A stretch of DNA of 64,000 bases from Mariniblastus fucicola (GTDB taxonomy: Bacteria > Planctomycetota > Planctomycetia > Pirellulales > Pirellulaceae): positions 4,154,001 through 4,218,000 of the forward strand of contig NZ_CP042912.1 of assembly GCF_008087665.1 (NCBI RefSeq), read 5' to 3'. Shown one piece after another: positions 1 to 8,556 of this stretch. The stretch's first letter is position 1. Each line of letters opens with the position of its first letter. Position numbers and translations under genes: made by a program. The notes beneath the pieces are model-generated. The model saw only the letters and a program-made list of their open reading frames with translations, was not told the DNA's origin and did no database searches.

Positions 1-2
1 TG

Positions 3-1934
3 CTCGCCGGCAACATCGACGGAGCTCATCGCGAGTTCGCCAAAGCGACCAACGATCATCGGGCAGACCCTCCGGCGAGCCTGTTGATCCGACTGGCCCT
101 GGCGACTGAATTGAGGGGTGACCACGAGAACGCCAATCACTTTTATCGAGAAGCAGTACGCAGATCGACGAACGGGTCGACGGCTCAAATTCTCGGGCTG
201 ACTGGAGTCGCGAGAACGTGGCAGGCCACAGGTCACCCGGTGGAAGCCCACGAGATGCTTTCCGAACTTTTCCTGCGATATATCTGCAGCGAACAGTTGA
301 ATGAAGAAGTCAAATACCAAATCGCTTGCCAACTCGGCGACGTCATTCAGCAGAAGTGCCTGGAAGGTTTGAAAGCACGCGGCGCAATGGATCAGTTGGA
401 GTTCCATTGGCCTGAACCAAGCCTCGATGCGATGGTGGAATTGTTGCAGGACGAAGGCGACGCTCGACCTGCAGCAGCACCGAACAACGCAGACGATCCG
501 CCCTTGGCGAAGTTCCAGGTGTTGCAGCGTCCGTCTCCGGATGTGAATCTGATCGCCGTGGACTCACACGTGCGGCTGACCCAGATCGATGAGATTTTGT
601 ACGCATTTGCACAACAGGCAGATCTCGATTTCGAAGCCTCTGTCCTCGCGAGAGACGTGATTACAGGCCGATCATCGCGACTGGATGTTTCCGGAATGCC
701 GCTGGCGATGGTTTTGGATCAGCTCCTTTCTCCGCTGGGATTGATATGGATTCAGCGAAGCGAAACAATTCACATCTACCTGGAATCGGAAGCCGTCGCT
801 GAATCGAGAGACTTCCAGTTTGCAATCGCCGATCGAGTGCTGCGAACGATCGAGCTTGTTCTTTCCCGGGATATCCGCCGGGACGCTGCGATTCTTCATC
901 GCGGCAACATCGCGTTTCTACAACAGGACATCGACACGGCAGCAACCCGCTATGCCGAACTTGAGAAACTGGTACCCAACGATGAACTGGCGGCCCAACT
1001 CTCATTCAATATGGCGATCGTAAGTGTTGCGAACGATCAAAACGATGAGGCTATCAGACAAATGTTTTACGCGGTCGACCAATCGCTGGACCAACGATTG
1101 CAAGCAAAGAGCTATGCCTGGATCGGTCGACTGGAATTGCAAAACGGTCGATCCGACAAAGCCGTTTACGCCCTCTCGCGCGGACTTGCACTATCAACAA
1201 ACGCGCAAGTTCGAGAGGACGCGTTGATGAATCTGTCCAAGGCCTATCTGTTGGCCAGCGACCCGTTTTCCGCGAATCGCGTCCTTTTCAATCACGCCGA
1301 CGCGGTAGTCGACAAATCGCAACGGAGGAAAGCGGCCGTTTTTTCTGCTTACGCACGCTACCTTGGCATGGCAGCCGGAGACGGGTTGCGGAATGAAGCC
1401 GAACGGATGGTGGTTGCCCTCGCTTCGATTAGTCCGGAAGACACGGTGGGGTTCGTGGACCGTTTGCTGATCGGGCGAGCATTCTACGAAGTCGGATTCA
1501 AGAGTCGGTCTACGGAGTTCCTTCAACTGGCTCTCGAAGCGGCGCCAAATGAGCACTGGAGGCGTCGTGTTGCGTTCGAGCTAGCAACGAATCAGTATCG
1601 CGCTGGCGAGCTTTCCGCCGCGGCTGAGCACTACCAGTCACTGGTCGGTTCGACTCCTGACGCGACCAGCCTGTACGCCCAATTGAAGCTTGCTGACATC
1701 GCATTGTCTCAGAGAGATCCGGAAAAGTGCCTGACGATTTGCCGGGAAATTTGGCGGCAGAATATTAGCGAGCCGCAGAAAGCTGAAACGCTTTCCTTGA
1801 TGGGCCGCGCCTACCAGCGACTGGGCCGGCATGAAGTTGCCGCACTTTGTTTCTCCGGGTTACTCCCTCACAAAGTCGTCGAAGCTACTTCGCCGGTTAA
1901 CCGTCGCCGTTTGCCCACCTATATAGAAAACTAA
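3..1934 (+). CDS. TPR protein with a secretin-N/STN-like domain (5' end outside window)
   Basis: The reading frame is open to the left edge, so the true start lies upstream; the first start-like codon in view is TTG at 84. Counting from that TTG, residues 1-95 are helical repeats. Residues about 155-235 look like an STN/secretin N-terminal domain, with the pattern VDSHVRLTQIDEIL, then DVSGMPLAMVLDQLLSPLGL, then a beta strand. Residues about 255-600 are tandem TPR-like helical pairs. STN domains normally occur in secretins and TonB receptors in the periplasm, so an envelope location is inferred. The stop is 7 bases before the next gene, suggesting co-transcription with the flagellar genes that follow. 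No secretin pore domain is visible in this part. Function is unknown; a scaffold for envelope or flagellar assembly is one guess. Confidence 0.75.
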   Translation, partial: LAGNIDGAHREFAKATNDHRADPPASLLIRLALATELRGDHENANHFYREAVRRSTNGSTAQILGLTGVARTWQATGHPVEAHEMLSELFLRYICSEQLNEEVKYQIACQLGDVIQQKCLEGLKARGAMDQLEFHWPEPSLDAMVELLQDEGDARPAAAPNNADDPPLAKFQVLQRPSPDVNLIAVDSHVRLTQIDEILYAFAQQADLDFEASVLARDVITGRSSRLDVSGMPLAMVLDQLLSPLGLIWIQRSETIHIYLESEAVAESRDFQFAIADRVLRTIELVLSRDIRRDAAILHRGNIAFLQQDIDTAATRYAELEKLVPNDELAAQLSFNMAIVSVANDQNDEAIRQMFYAVDQSLDQRLQAKSYAWIGRLELQNGRSDKAVYALSRGLALSTNAQVREDALMNLSKAYLLASDPFSANRVLFNHADAVVDKSQRRKAAVFSAYARYLGMAAGDGLRNEAERMVVALASISPEDTVGFVDRLLIGRAFYEVGFKSRSTEFLQLALEAAPNEHWRRRVAFELATNQYRAGELSAAAEHYQSLVGSTPDATSLYAQLKLADIALSQRDPEKCLTICREIWRQNISEPQKAETLSLMGRAYQRLGRHEVAALCFSGLLPHKVVEATSPVNRRRLPTYIEN

Positions 1935-1941
1935 ATTCCAG

Positions 1942-3024
1942 ATGACGCGAGTCCTGACAACGATCTTTGCCACGATTTCCATGATGTCCATCATGGCGGG
2001 ATCGGCGTGCGCTCAGCTGCAGCGGAACGATGGCAACGTTGCGAGAATCGTTTTCAATCAGGATGTGGTCAGCCAGGACGTGTTTGATCAAAGCCTGTTT
2101 AACGAAGTCAGCCAATCGAATCAGGACATTGCAATCGAATCTCAACCACCCAGTCGTTCATCTGATCTCAAATCGGCGCTAAAAGCTTTGATGCAGGAAA
2201 CGCAACAGCTTCAATCGTCCACACGTTCTCCTGCCAATGATACAACCCCAGGTGAATCGGGCGACGAATGGTCCATGAACCAGCGCCCGAGCATTTCATC
2301 GGCGCCACAGGATCTCCGCCCTGCGATGCCTGAAGAGGCAGTCGAGGGGATCGGAAACACGGATGACATCGTCCAACGGATTGAATTGCTCAAGCAGATC
2401 TATGCGCAAAAACGAATCGAAGAACAGGCGGTCTCGCAGGCAGACCTGCAACTGCCTTCAAGGTCGATCGCGTCAGCACCGCCAACGACCGCTGCGGCAG
2501 AAACAATACCGGGCAACAGTCGCAATTCGTTCAGCCAAAGAACAAACAACCGGATGCCAATTCCTCGGGACGCACGAGCGATGCCAGCTCCTGCAACGAC
2601 CAACGCACAGCCGACCGAACAGACCGTCTCCGATCCATCGAGAGCGTCTCCGTCCAATGCCAACCGTATTTTCCCTGACCCCGTCAACTTGTTTGAGCTT
2701 GGCAACAGCCTCTACCAGACTGGCGAATTGCAAACGGCTCTCGAAGCCTACTCGCAAGTCGATCGCAGTGAAATCACGGCAGCGGAGGCTGTTTGGTTGG
2801 ATTTCATGATGGCAAGCTGCTATCGAAGAATGGGCAGCTGGGAAAATGCAACCAGCCTGTACAGAGAAGTCGCGAACCAATCTTCGGCTCCGAACCTCGC
2901 CAAGCCGGCTCGGCGTTGGTTGAAACAATTGGATCTTCTTTCCAATTCAAAATCATCTTTTGCGCAGATAGAAACTGAAATCAGTTCACTTATTGAAACG
3001 GCCAAAGAACATGTCAAACAATAA
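1942..3024 (+). CDS. Secreted TPR-containing protein, function unknown
   Basis: The 360-residue product begins with a signal peptide ending near ACAQ at residue 25. A long low-complexity stretch rich in Ser, Pro, Gln and Asn (residues about 45-245) follows. The C-terminal 100 residues form two TPR-like units, including LFELGNSLYQTGELQTALEA and CYRRMGSWENATSLYREVA. This layout of a disordered linker with terminal TPRs suggests a periplasmic protein-protein adaptor. It lies 7 bases after the TPR/STN gene and overlaps the next start by 14 bases, so the three genes are probably translated together. No enzymatic motif is visible. Confidence 0.7.
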   Translation: MTRVLTTIFATISMMSIMAGSACAQLQRNDGNVARIVFNQDVVSQDVFDQSLFNEVSQSNQDIAIESQPPSRSSDLKSALKALMQETQQLQSSTRSPANDTTPGESGDEWSMNQRPSISSAPQDLRPAMPEEAVEGIGNTDDIVQRIELLKQIYAQKRIEEQAVSQADLQLPSRSIASAPPTTAAAETIPGNSRNSFSQRTNNRMPIPRDARAMPAPATTNAQPTEQTVSDPSRASPSNANRIFPDPVNLFELGNSLYQTGELQTALEAYSQVDRSEITAAEAVWLDFMMASCYRRMGSWENATSLYREVANQSSAPNLAKPARRWLKQLDLLSNSKSSFAQIETEISSLIETAKEHVKQ

Positions 3025-3409
3025 CCTTGAACAGTTCCACAATCTGGTTCTGCAATTGCTCGATCAGTACAAGATCGTGGACCAAACCGTTCAACAGGTA
3101 CGAACAAAACCAGAAACCGAATCACCCATCGATACGCTTGAAACGATCAAGCAACTGCTGGATCATGTCAAGCAAACTGAAGCCCGGATTCAACCGATTC
3201 GCGATTCATTGCAAGCTGCGAATGCGACGATCCCACGACCAACGCAACAGCTGATCGATGAAACGGTGACGATCGTTACTTCGCTGATTCCGAATATTGG
3301 AGCTCTGGAGAAAGACGCTGTGGAATCGAGAGAGAAGCTGGCTCCGATCATTCGCGAAGGAGTTCGAGCGGTGAAGATGAAGTCAGCTTATGCCAAACAG
3401 ACGTCATGA
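3011..3409 (+). CDS. Small helical protein in flagellar operon, possible chaperone
   Basis: I chose the ATG at 3011 (MSNNNLEQF), which overlaps the preceding gene by 14 bases; an alternative start at 2993 adds six residues. The 132-residue product is almost entirely helical and hydrophilic, with Gln/Glu-rich amphipathic segments and no signal peptide or membrane segment. Size and composition resemble flagellar export chaperones of the FlgN/FliT kind, but no diagnostic motif is seen, and a clearer FlgN candidate lies at 25227-25769. It is the last gene before the sigma-54 activator. The assignment is inference from context. Confidence 0.6.
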   Translation: MSNNNLEQFHNLVLQLLDQYKIVDQTVQQVRTKPETESPIDTLETIKQLLDHVKQTEARIQPIRDSLQAANATIPRPTQQLIDETVTIVTSLIPNIGALEKDAVESREKLAPIIREGVRAVKMKSAYAKQTS

Positions 3410-3477
3410 ATCAGTCCAAAAGTTTCAAATCCTCGTAACGCAAACCAGAGACTCCTTTCGTATCATTTGGATCGCCT

Positions 3478-4563
3478 GTGAAATTCTCAATTCCGAAGAC
3501 TGACGATTCGCGTCTGCCAGAACCCAACGCCATATCTGATTCCAACTCCAATATGCACACATCAAAAACTCAGACCTCACAGCCGCCGATGCTGATCACG
3601 CAGTCATCAAAGATTCGTGTTCTGAAGAAGCTTTCAACTCGCGTCGCGAACAGTTCGGCATCCGTCCTGCTTAGTGGCGAAAGCGGCACTGGCAAAGAGT
3701 TATTCGCACAACTGATCCACCACGCCAGTCAGCGTTCGGCCAACGCGTTTGTACGAGTCAATTGCGCGGCGTTGCCCGAAAGCCTGATCGAGAGCGAACT
3801 GTTCGGTCATGAGAAGGGCTCGTTCACCGATGCGGTTCAGGCCCGAGTCGGACGATTCGAATTGGCCAATGGCGGCACGCTGTTGCTGGACGAAGTCACG
3901 GAAATTCCTCTTGCCACCCAAGCTAAACTGTTGAGGGTGCTGGAGGAAAGCGAGTTTGAACGCGTTGGCAGCAACGAGCCAATCCAAACCGATGTGCGGG
4001 TCATCGCGACCTCCAACCGGGACCTGCTACAGGAAGTTGAAAAGGGTAACTTCCGGCTGGACCTTTACCATCGCCTCAACGTCGTAGCGATCGAGATTCC
4101 GGCACTTCGCGAACGCCTGATCGACGTTCCGCTTTTGGCGATGCATTTCGTGAACCGCTTCCAACATGAAAACGACATCCGTATCCAGGGCTTCACTGCG
4201 ACCGCGATGCAAGCTCTGTCGCAACACGACTGGCCGGGTAATGTTCGCGAGCTTCGCAACCTTGTGCATCGAGCTTGTATCCTTACAACGCAGTCATTGA
4301 TTGACGTCGACTGTTTGGACTCGCTGAAATCAAGCTCCGCACCGAGCCAACCGGTGTCAATGCCGGACCAATGGCTGCACACGAAACTGGCTGACATCGA
4401 AAAACAGATCATTATCGCGGCCTTGCAAAAGTACGGCAGCAAACGGGTCGTGGCAGAAAAGCTGGGCGTGTCAACTCGCACGCTGACCAACAAGCTTCGG
4501 ATCTACAGGGAACAATCCGACGGAGACGGCGACGAACTTCTGGGGCGGCCGAAAGCCGCCTAA
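3478..4563 (+). CDS. Sigma-54-dependent activator without receiver domain
   Basis: This is a bacterial enhancer-binding protein of 361 residues from a GTG start. Residues 1-40 are a short unstructured N-terminus with no response-regulator, PAS or GAF domain. The AAA+ domain spans about 40-265, with Walker A GESGTGKE (67-74), Walker [10 protein letters not shown] (132-140), arginine fingers near FRLDLYHRL (192-200) and sensor [10 protein letters not shown] (252-259). The sigma-54-contact loop reads GSFTDA (114-119) instead of the usual GAFTGA. A Fis-type helix-turn-helix lies at 320-345. It sits 240 bases before a good sigma-54 promoter that drives fliK, so it is probably the flagellar class activator, an analogue of FlrC/FlgR/FleQ. 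With no sensory domain, activity is likely set by expression level or a partner protein. Confidence 0.93.
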   Translation: MKFSIPKTDDSRLPEPNAISDSNSNMHTSKTQTSQPPMLITQSSKIRVLKKLSTRVANSSASVLLSGESGTGKELFAQLIHHASQRSANAFVRVNCAALPESLIESELFGHEKGSFTDAVQARVGRFELANGGTLLLDEVTEIPLATQAKLLRVLEESEFERVGSNEPIQTDVRVIATSNRDLLQEVEKGNFRLDLYHRLNVVAIEIPALRERLIDVPLLAMHFVNRFQHENDIRIQGFTATAMQALSQHDWPGNVRELRNLVHRACILTTQSLIDVDCLDSLKSSSAPSQPVSMPDQWLHTKLADIEKQIIIAALQKYGSKRVVAEKLGVSTRTLTNKLRIYREQSDGDGDELLGRPKAA

Positions 4564-4567
4564 TGCC

Positions 4568-4603
4568 AATCAGCTGCCTGATTAACTCGAAGGGTTTGCC
4601 CTT
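4568..4603 (+). other. Two adjacent short hairpins after the activator gene
   Basis: AATCAG-CTGC-CTGATT (4568-4583) and AAGGG-TTTG-CCCTT (4590-4603) form perfect 6- and 5-bp stems just after the activator stop codon. Neither is followed by a T-run, so an intrinsic terminator cannot be claimed. They may protect the 3' end or weakly terminate before the sigma-54 promoter. The rest of 4604-4752 shows nothing definite. Confidence 0.35.
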
Positions 4604-4752
4604 TCGCTCCCAGGAAAAACATTCTCTCGCCAGGCAATCGTTTCCGGCAGTCCGCCCGCGTGCAGCGGAGACTCTACTGATTGCGACGGTAAGCTGATCT
4701 GCCAAGCCTGCAAAGTCCAACGTCCTTCCCAATTGTCCACTGATATCACGAT

Positions 4753-4768
4753 TGGCATCGCATTTGCT
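4753..4768 (+). promoter_or_regulatory. Sigma-54 promoter for fliK-flgD-flgE
   Basis: The sequence TGGCATCGCATTTGCT has the invariant GG (4754-4755) and GC (4766-4767) at the required spacing and matches the TGGCAC-N5-TTGC consensus at nearly all positions. Transcription would begin near 4779, 24 bases before the GTG start of fliK. The gene encoding the probable activator is immediately upstream. Confidence 0.85.
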
Positions 4769-4802
4769 TTAGTTTAAATCCTTCCATTCGCAGAGGGATT
4801 TA

Positions 4803-6227
4803 GTGAACAGTTTTCCTGCCAATTTATTCGTCGGTGCCAACACCACCGTTGCCGAAACCGAATCGGGTTTGGGAGAAGACGATGTTGCAGCGCCGATCTC
4901 GTTTGAGTCGATCCTGGCGGAACTGGAACTATCGAATGGAACTTCTGCAGACGCCGCGGCCGAACGCGGCGACGAGGACGGAGACCTGCCTCCCGAGTCC
5001 GGATTCTTCTCTCAAGCGCTTCAGTTTTCAGATCTGTTGGCTTCGCCTGGAACAGATTCTGAGCTCAGTGTCACCGGCGGAACTCAAGGAACGTCCACTG
5101 ATGCGACAACTCGCGTTGTTGATGCTGAGACGACTGCCACTACTGACCAATCCGATGAGTCAAATCCACCAGAAAACGCGGCGACCGGGGAGACGGCTGA
5201 CGCGGAATTGCTCGACCAGCCTGAGATTGAGCCTTCTACAAATGATGAAATGCAGCAAAACACGGACGAGTTAGGGGCAACAGCATTAGAAGAGGGCGAC
5301 CAGCAATTGGCTGATTCGTCGCAGCAGCAAACGCAAACCGCTGCGGCTCAGTCAACGGGTACGACAGAAGCAACGAACGATTCTTCGTCACCGCAAGACT
5401 ACGCAGCGATCGCCGTGGCCCAGCAGGAAGCTCGAGTCGCAAGCGAGGACGCCGAATCTACGTCAACCGACCAGGGTGTGACCGCCAATGCCATCGGATC
5501 CGATGACGAATCGGACGCAAACCTCGAACAAAATTCGAACTCCGAACGACAAGCTAACGCCGATGCCCAGCCGTTAAACGGGGATCAATCGAATCCATCC
5601 TTGCATGATCCAGGCAACCCAAACACGCGGTTCGATGCAAGGTCATTGCCAGAAGATTCTGTCGACCCCACCACGTCGGTTGGACCGTCAGACCACTCGG
5701 CCGGCATCGACTTAACGCCGGGAACTTTGCCCAGCGGTGCGGAAGTTGGCATGCTGACGGACAGAGCCACGACGATCAACGAAGCTTCAACAATTGCAAA
5801 GTTCGCTCCCGAAATCAGAACGAGTTACGCCGTTGCGTCTCAGGCTAGTCAGGCAATCCAAACCAAGTTTGCTTCGTTCAAAGACGAGGCGTCACAGACC
5901 ATTTCGCTCACACTCCACCCAGCGGAACTTGGCCAACTGCAGATCACGATCGAGCAAACGTCGGATCAGATGGTCGCTCAGATCACTGCATCCGACTTTA
6001 ACTCGACAGAGATGTTGCTGCAGGAGAAAGACTTTCTGTTGGAATCGCTTTCCGAGCTTGGCTTTGGCGAAACGTCGCTCGACATTTCACACGGTGGTTC
6101 GGATCAGGAACCAATGAACGACGAACAGGATACGAACTCATCACCAAGTTTCACAGCAACGGAAACCGCGGCGGATACCCCCACCGTAGTCCACACACAA
6201 ACGACGGGCGTCAATTTCGTCGCCTGA
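4803..6227 (+). CDS. fliK: Flagellar hook-length control protein FliK
   Basis: FliK acts as the secreted ruler that sets hook length and switches the export gate, via FlhB, from hook to filament substrates. The 474-residue product begins at a GTG. It has a very long, acidic, Gln/Thr/Ser-rich disordered region (1-350), as expected of the ruler part, then a compact C-terminal Flg_hook domain (about 355-440). That domain contains LTLHPAELGQLQITIEQ and the helix LLQEKDFLLESLSELGF, which match the family core. It is followed by flgD and flgE, the hook cap and the hook, as in many flagellar clusters. Expression should depend on sigma-54 from the promoter at 4753-4768. Confidence 0.92.
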   Translation: MNSFPANLFVGANTTVAETESGLGEDDVAAPISFESILAELELSNGTSADAAAERGDEDGDLPPESGFFSQALQFSDLLASPGTDSELSVTGGTQGTSTDATTRVVDAETTATTDQSDESNPPENAATGETADAELLDQPEIEPSTNDEMQQNTDELGATALEEGDQQLADSSQQQTQTAAAQSTGTTEATNDSSSPQDYAAIAVAQQEARVASEDAESTSTDQGVTANAIGSDDESDANLEQNSNSERQANADAQPLNGDQSNPSLHDPGNPNTRFDARSLPEDSVDPTTSVGPSDHSAGIDLTPGTLPSGAEVGMLTDRATTINEASTIAKFAPEIRTSYAVASQASQAIQTKFASFKDEASQTISLTLHPAELGQLQITIEQTSDQMVAQITASDFNSTEMLLQEKDFLLESLSELGFGETSLDISHGGSDQEPMNDEQDTNSSPSFTATETAADTPTVVHTQTTGVNFVA

Positions 6228-6264
6228 AATAGAACATCACTCACCAATAGCGTAAGGAATCGAA

Positions 6265-6633
6265 ATGCCCAGCATCTCATCGCAAGTCGCGACCGTTGAC
6301 TATTTGCAATTGTTGACCGTACAGCTTCAGAACCAGGACCCGATTGATCCCGTCGATCAGGAGGGAATGATCAGTGAACTTGCCCAGTTTTCAATGCTCG
6401 AAGGCGTCGAAGACCTTAACGGTTCGTTTGCCGACATGCTGAGGTTGCAGGAAGTCACTCAAGGCGTTGACCTGGTCGGGAAAGAAGTCAGCTATGAAGA
6501 CGACATCACCGGCGAAGTCAAAACGGGTACAGTGGATGAACTGTTCACTTCGCAGGACTCGATCAATCTGTTGGTCAACGGCGAAACGGTTTCGATTGGG
6601 AAGATCGTTGGCGTAGCGACTTCTACCGCTTAG
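6265..6633 (+). CDS. flgD: Short flagellar hook-capping protein FlgD
   Basis: The 122-residue product carries the conserved FlgD N-terminal export and assembly region: DYLQLLTVQLQNQDPIDPVD (11-30), then the helix ISELAQFSMLEGVEDLN and the segment VDLVGKEVSYED. FlgD is the cap under which hook subunits fold. Typical proteobacterial FlgD is about 220-230 residues and has additional tudor-like and FnIII-like domains. Here the chain stops after one small beta domain, so those parts are largely missing. The gene sits 37 bases after fliK and 130 bases before flgE. Confidence 0.92.
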   Translation: MPSISSQVATVDYLQLLTVQLQNQDPIDPVDQEGMISELAQFSMLEGVEDLNGSFADMLRLQEVTQGVDLVGKEVSYEDDITGEVKTGTVDELFTSQDSINLLVNGETVSIGKIVGVATSTA

Positions 6634-6638
6634 ACAAC

Positions 6639-6680
6639 TCTGGCCGGTAACGTTCTGCCCAGTAACGTTCTGGCCAGCCA
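6639..6680 (+). repeat. 15-bp tandem repeat after flgD stop codon
   Basis: Units are TCTGGCCGGTAACGT (6639-6653), TCTGCCCAGTAACGT (6654-6668) and a partial third beginning TCTGGCCAG (6669-6677). The array starts five bases after the flgD stop codon. It lies in the 130-bp gap before flgE and overlaps a weak sigma-54-like site. Confidence 0.7.
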
Positions 6681-6686
6681 AACGCT
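6671..6686 (+). promoter_or_regulatory. Weak sigma-54-like promoter before flgE
   Basis: TGGCCAGCCAAACGCT keeps GG and GC at exact -24/-12 spacing but departs from consensus in the CAC and TT positions. It would initiate near 6697, 67 bases before flgE. It may be fortuitous because it overlaps the tandem repeat; flgE can also be read from the fliK promoter. Confidence 0.3.
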
Positions 6687-6763
6687 TGGGGATGACAACG
6701 CGATTTGGTACCGCAACTTGATACTGCAACACCGCATACATACTTTCAACTGAGACAAAAAAG

Positions 6764-8404
6764 ATGAGCGCACTGACCACCGGAGTCTCCGGACTTCGAG
6801 CACACCAACAACAACTCGACGTGGTGGCCAATAACCTGGCCAACATGAATACGACCGGGTTTAAGTCGCAGATGGCAGCGTTTGCCGACCTGACCTACAA
6901 CACGGTTCAATCCGGATCTGGAGCCAACGACGCAAACGGCGGCGTCAATCCGCAACAGATCGGATCGGGAGTCCGCGTGAGCCAGATTTCGCGAAGTTTC
7001 GGACAGGGCTCACTCGAAACCACTGGAGAACTGCTGGACTTTGCAATCCAGGGCGAAGGATTCTTTGTCCTTGAAGCAGCCGATGGGCAAAACGTTTACT
7101 CTCGAGCGGGATCATTCTCACTCGACGAACTCGGCAATCTTGTCGATCCAGCGACGGGATTCCAGGTTCAACGAACAGGAGACGTCGGGGAAAGCAGCGA
7201 CGAAAACTTTGGATTCCAGGTCGAAGGAACGAATTCGATCAACGTTCCGCTGGGAGCAGCGATACCCGGAACGATTACCGAAACGGTTGACTTTCATGGA
7301 AACCTGCCGACGTTTGCCAATCCACCCGGCGTTGAAGTTTTGACTTCAGCTGAACCGTATGCCACGACGACGGGACCTGCCGACGCGACGACTCTGTTGA
7401 GTGATCTGACGATTAACACAACAGACTATGTCGTCGGGGACACCGTTGAGATTTCGGGAACCAATCCGGACGGCACACCGTTTACCGCGTCGGTGGATGC
7501 CGTCGCGGCGACGATGCAAGACCTCGTCGACGAGGTCAATTCGGTACTCATCGGCGCAGTCGCTGAACTCAACCCCAATGGCACACTGGAGATCACCGCT
7601 GACGAAACTGGCGAGGCGTTCGCAAGCCTGACGCTTCAGGACGGTTCTGGCAACGTGGGCGAGACGCAATTCGCAAGAACATCGATGGTCGTTTCCAACG
7701 AAGGAACTGACGGTGATTCCTATGAAGTCTCCGTGGAGTTGTTCGACAAACGTGGCACAGACCACCGGGTCGGTTTTGAGTTCTTCAAGCAGTCCGACAA
7801 CAGTTGGAACCTGGTCGCCACTCTCGAATCCAACTCCGGCGAAACGTTCGACGCCGAAGTCAATAACATCTTCTTCAACGAAGACGGGACGTTTTCGATC
7901 GCGGGCGAGACAGGTGACGGAGACACCAACATCGAGCTCAATTTTGATACTGTCGTCGAAACCCAGGTGATTGAACTTTCGTTCGACAACATGAACCATA
8001 TGGCGACCGACTATTCGCTATCTGTTGTTCAGGATGGCAGCCCTCCCGGAACCCTGGTATCACTGGCCGTTGACGGAACGGGGGAACTTACCGGGCTCTC
8101 TTCCAGCGGCAAAACATTCGCGTTGGCTCAGCTTTCGATTGCCAGTTTTGCCAACGTCAACGGACTCGAGGGATTGGGCGGCAACTTTTATCAGGAATCG
8201 GTCAACAGTGGAGCGGCCTCGATCGGCACCGGACTTTCAGGTGTCCGAGGCCAGGTGATCGGTAACCAGCTGGAAGGCTCGAACGTTGATCTCGCACTGG
8301 AATTCACCCGCTTAATCGTGGCACAGAGAGGTTTCTCTGCGAACGCAAGAACGATTACGGTCGCCGATGAAGTGCTTGAAGAGCTGACCAGTATCGTCCG
8401 ATAG
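6764..8404 (+). CDS. flgE: Flagellar hook protein FlgE
   Basis: FlgE polymerises into the hook that couples rod and filament. The 546-residue product starts MSALTTGVSGLRAHQ and has the rod/hook N-terminal signature VVANNLANMNTTGFKS (about 22-37). The C-terminal helix contains GSNVDLALEFTRLIVAQRGF (about 505-524) and ends VADEVLEELTSIVR. The middle is a large acidic beta-rich region forming the outer hook domains, longer than in E. coli FlgE (402 residues) but usual for planctomycetes and other phyla. It follows fliK and flgD in one plus-strand unit and is likely sigma-54 controlled. Confidence 0.95.
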   Translation: MSALTTGVSGLRAHQQQLDVVANNLANMNTTGFKSQMAAFADLTYNTVQSGSGANDANGGVNPQQIGSGVRVSQISRSFGQGSLETTGELLDFAIQGEGFFVLEAADGQNVYSRAGSFSLDELGNLVDPATGFQVQRTGDVGESSDENFGFQVEGTNSINVPLGAAIPGTITETVDFHGNLPTFANPPGVEVLTSAEPYATTTGPADATTLLSDLTINTTDYVVGDTVEISGTNPDGTPFTASVDAVAATMQDLVDEVNSVLIGAVAELNPNGTLEITADETGEAFASLTLQDGSGNVGETQFARTSMVVSNEGTDGDSYEVSVELFDKRGTDHRVGFEFFKQSDNSWNLVATLESNSGETFDAEVNNIFFNEDGTFSIAGETGDGDTNIELNFDTVVETQVIELSFDNMNHMATDYSLSVVQDGSPPGTLVSLAVDGTGELTGLSSSGKTFALAQLSIASFANVNGLEGLGGNFYQESVNSGAASIGTGLSGVRGQVIGNQLEGSNVDLALEFTRLIVAQRGFSANARTITVADEVLEELTSIVR

Positions 8405-8419
8405 TGTCCGTTTTTTGCA

Positions 8420-8460
8420 ACGCCGAGACGTGAAGGGAATTCCCTAATTCGTCGCGGCGT
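8420..8460 (+). other. Large inverted repeat between flgE and sthA
   Basis: The arms ACGCCGAGACG (8420-8430) and CGTCGCGGCGT (8450-8460) pair at 10 of 11 positions. The loop contains the palindrome AGGGAATTCCCT (8434-8445). A second small stem, GCGTAG/CTACGC, follows. There is no T-run on the downstream side, so a classical terminator is not supported; it could be a processing or attenuation structure separating hook genes from sthA. Confidence 0.5.
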
Positions 8461-8556
8461 AGGCGGTTTTCTACGCGACACGCAAAACCAAAATCTACTT
8501 TTGCTTCCCCGACGAGGCCGACTTAGCGTCGACGTCAAAAATACAAGGAAGCTATT

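Noticed and set aside
7346-7999. 217-residue minus-strand frame inside flgE
   Set aside because: It is a shadow of the flgE reading frame; the rod/hook motifs are on the plus strand.
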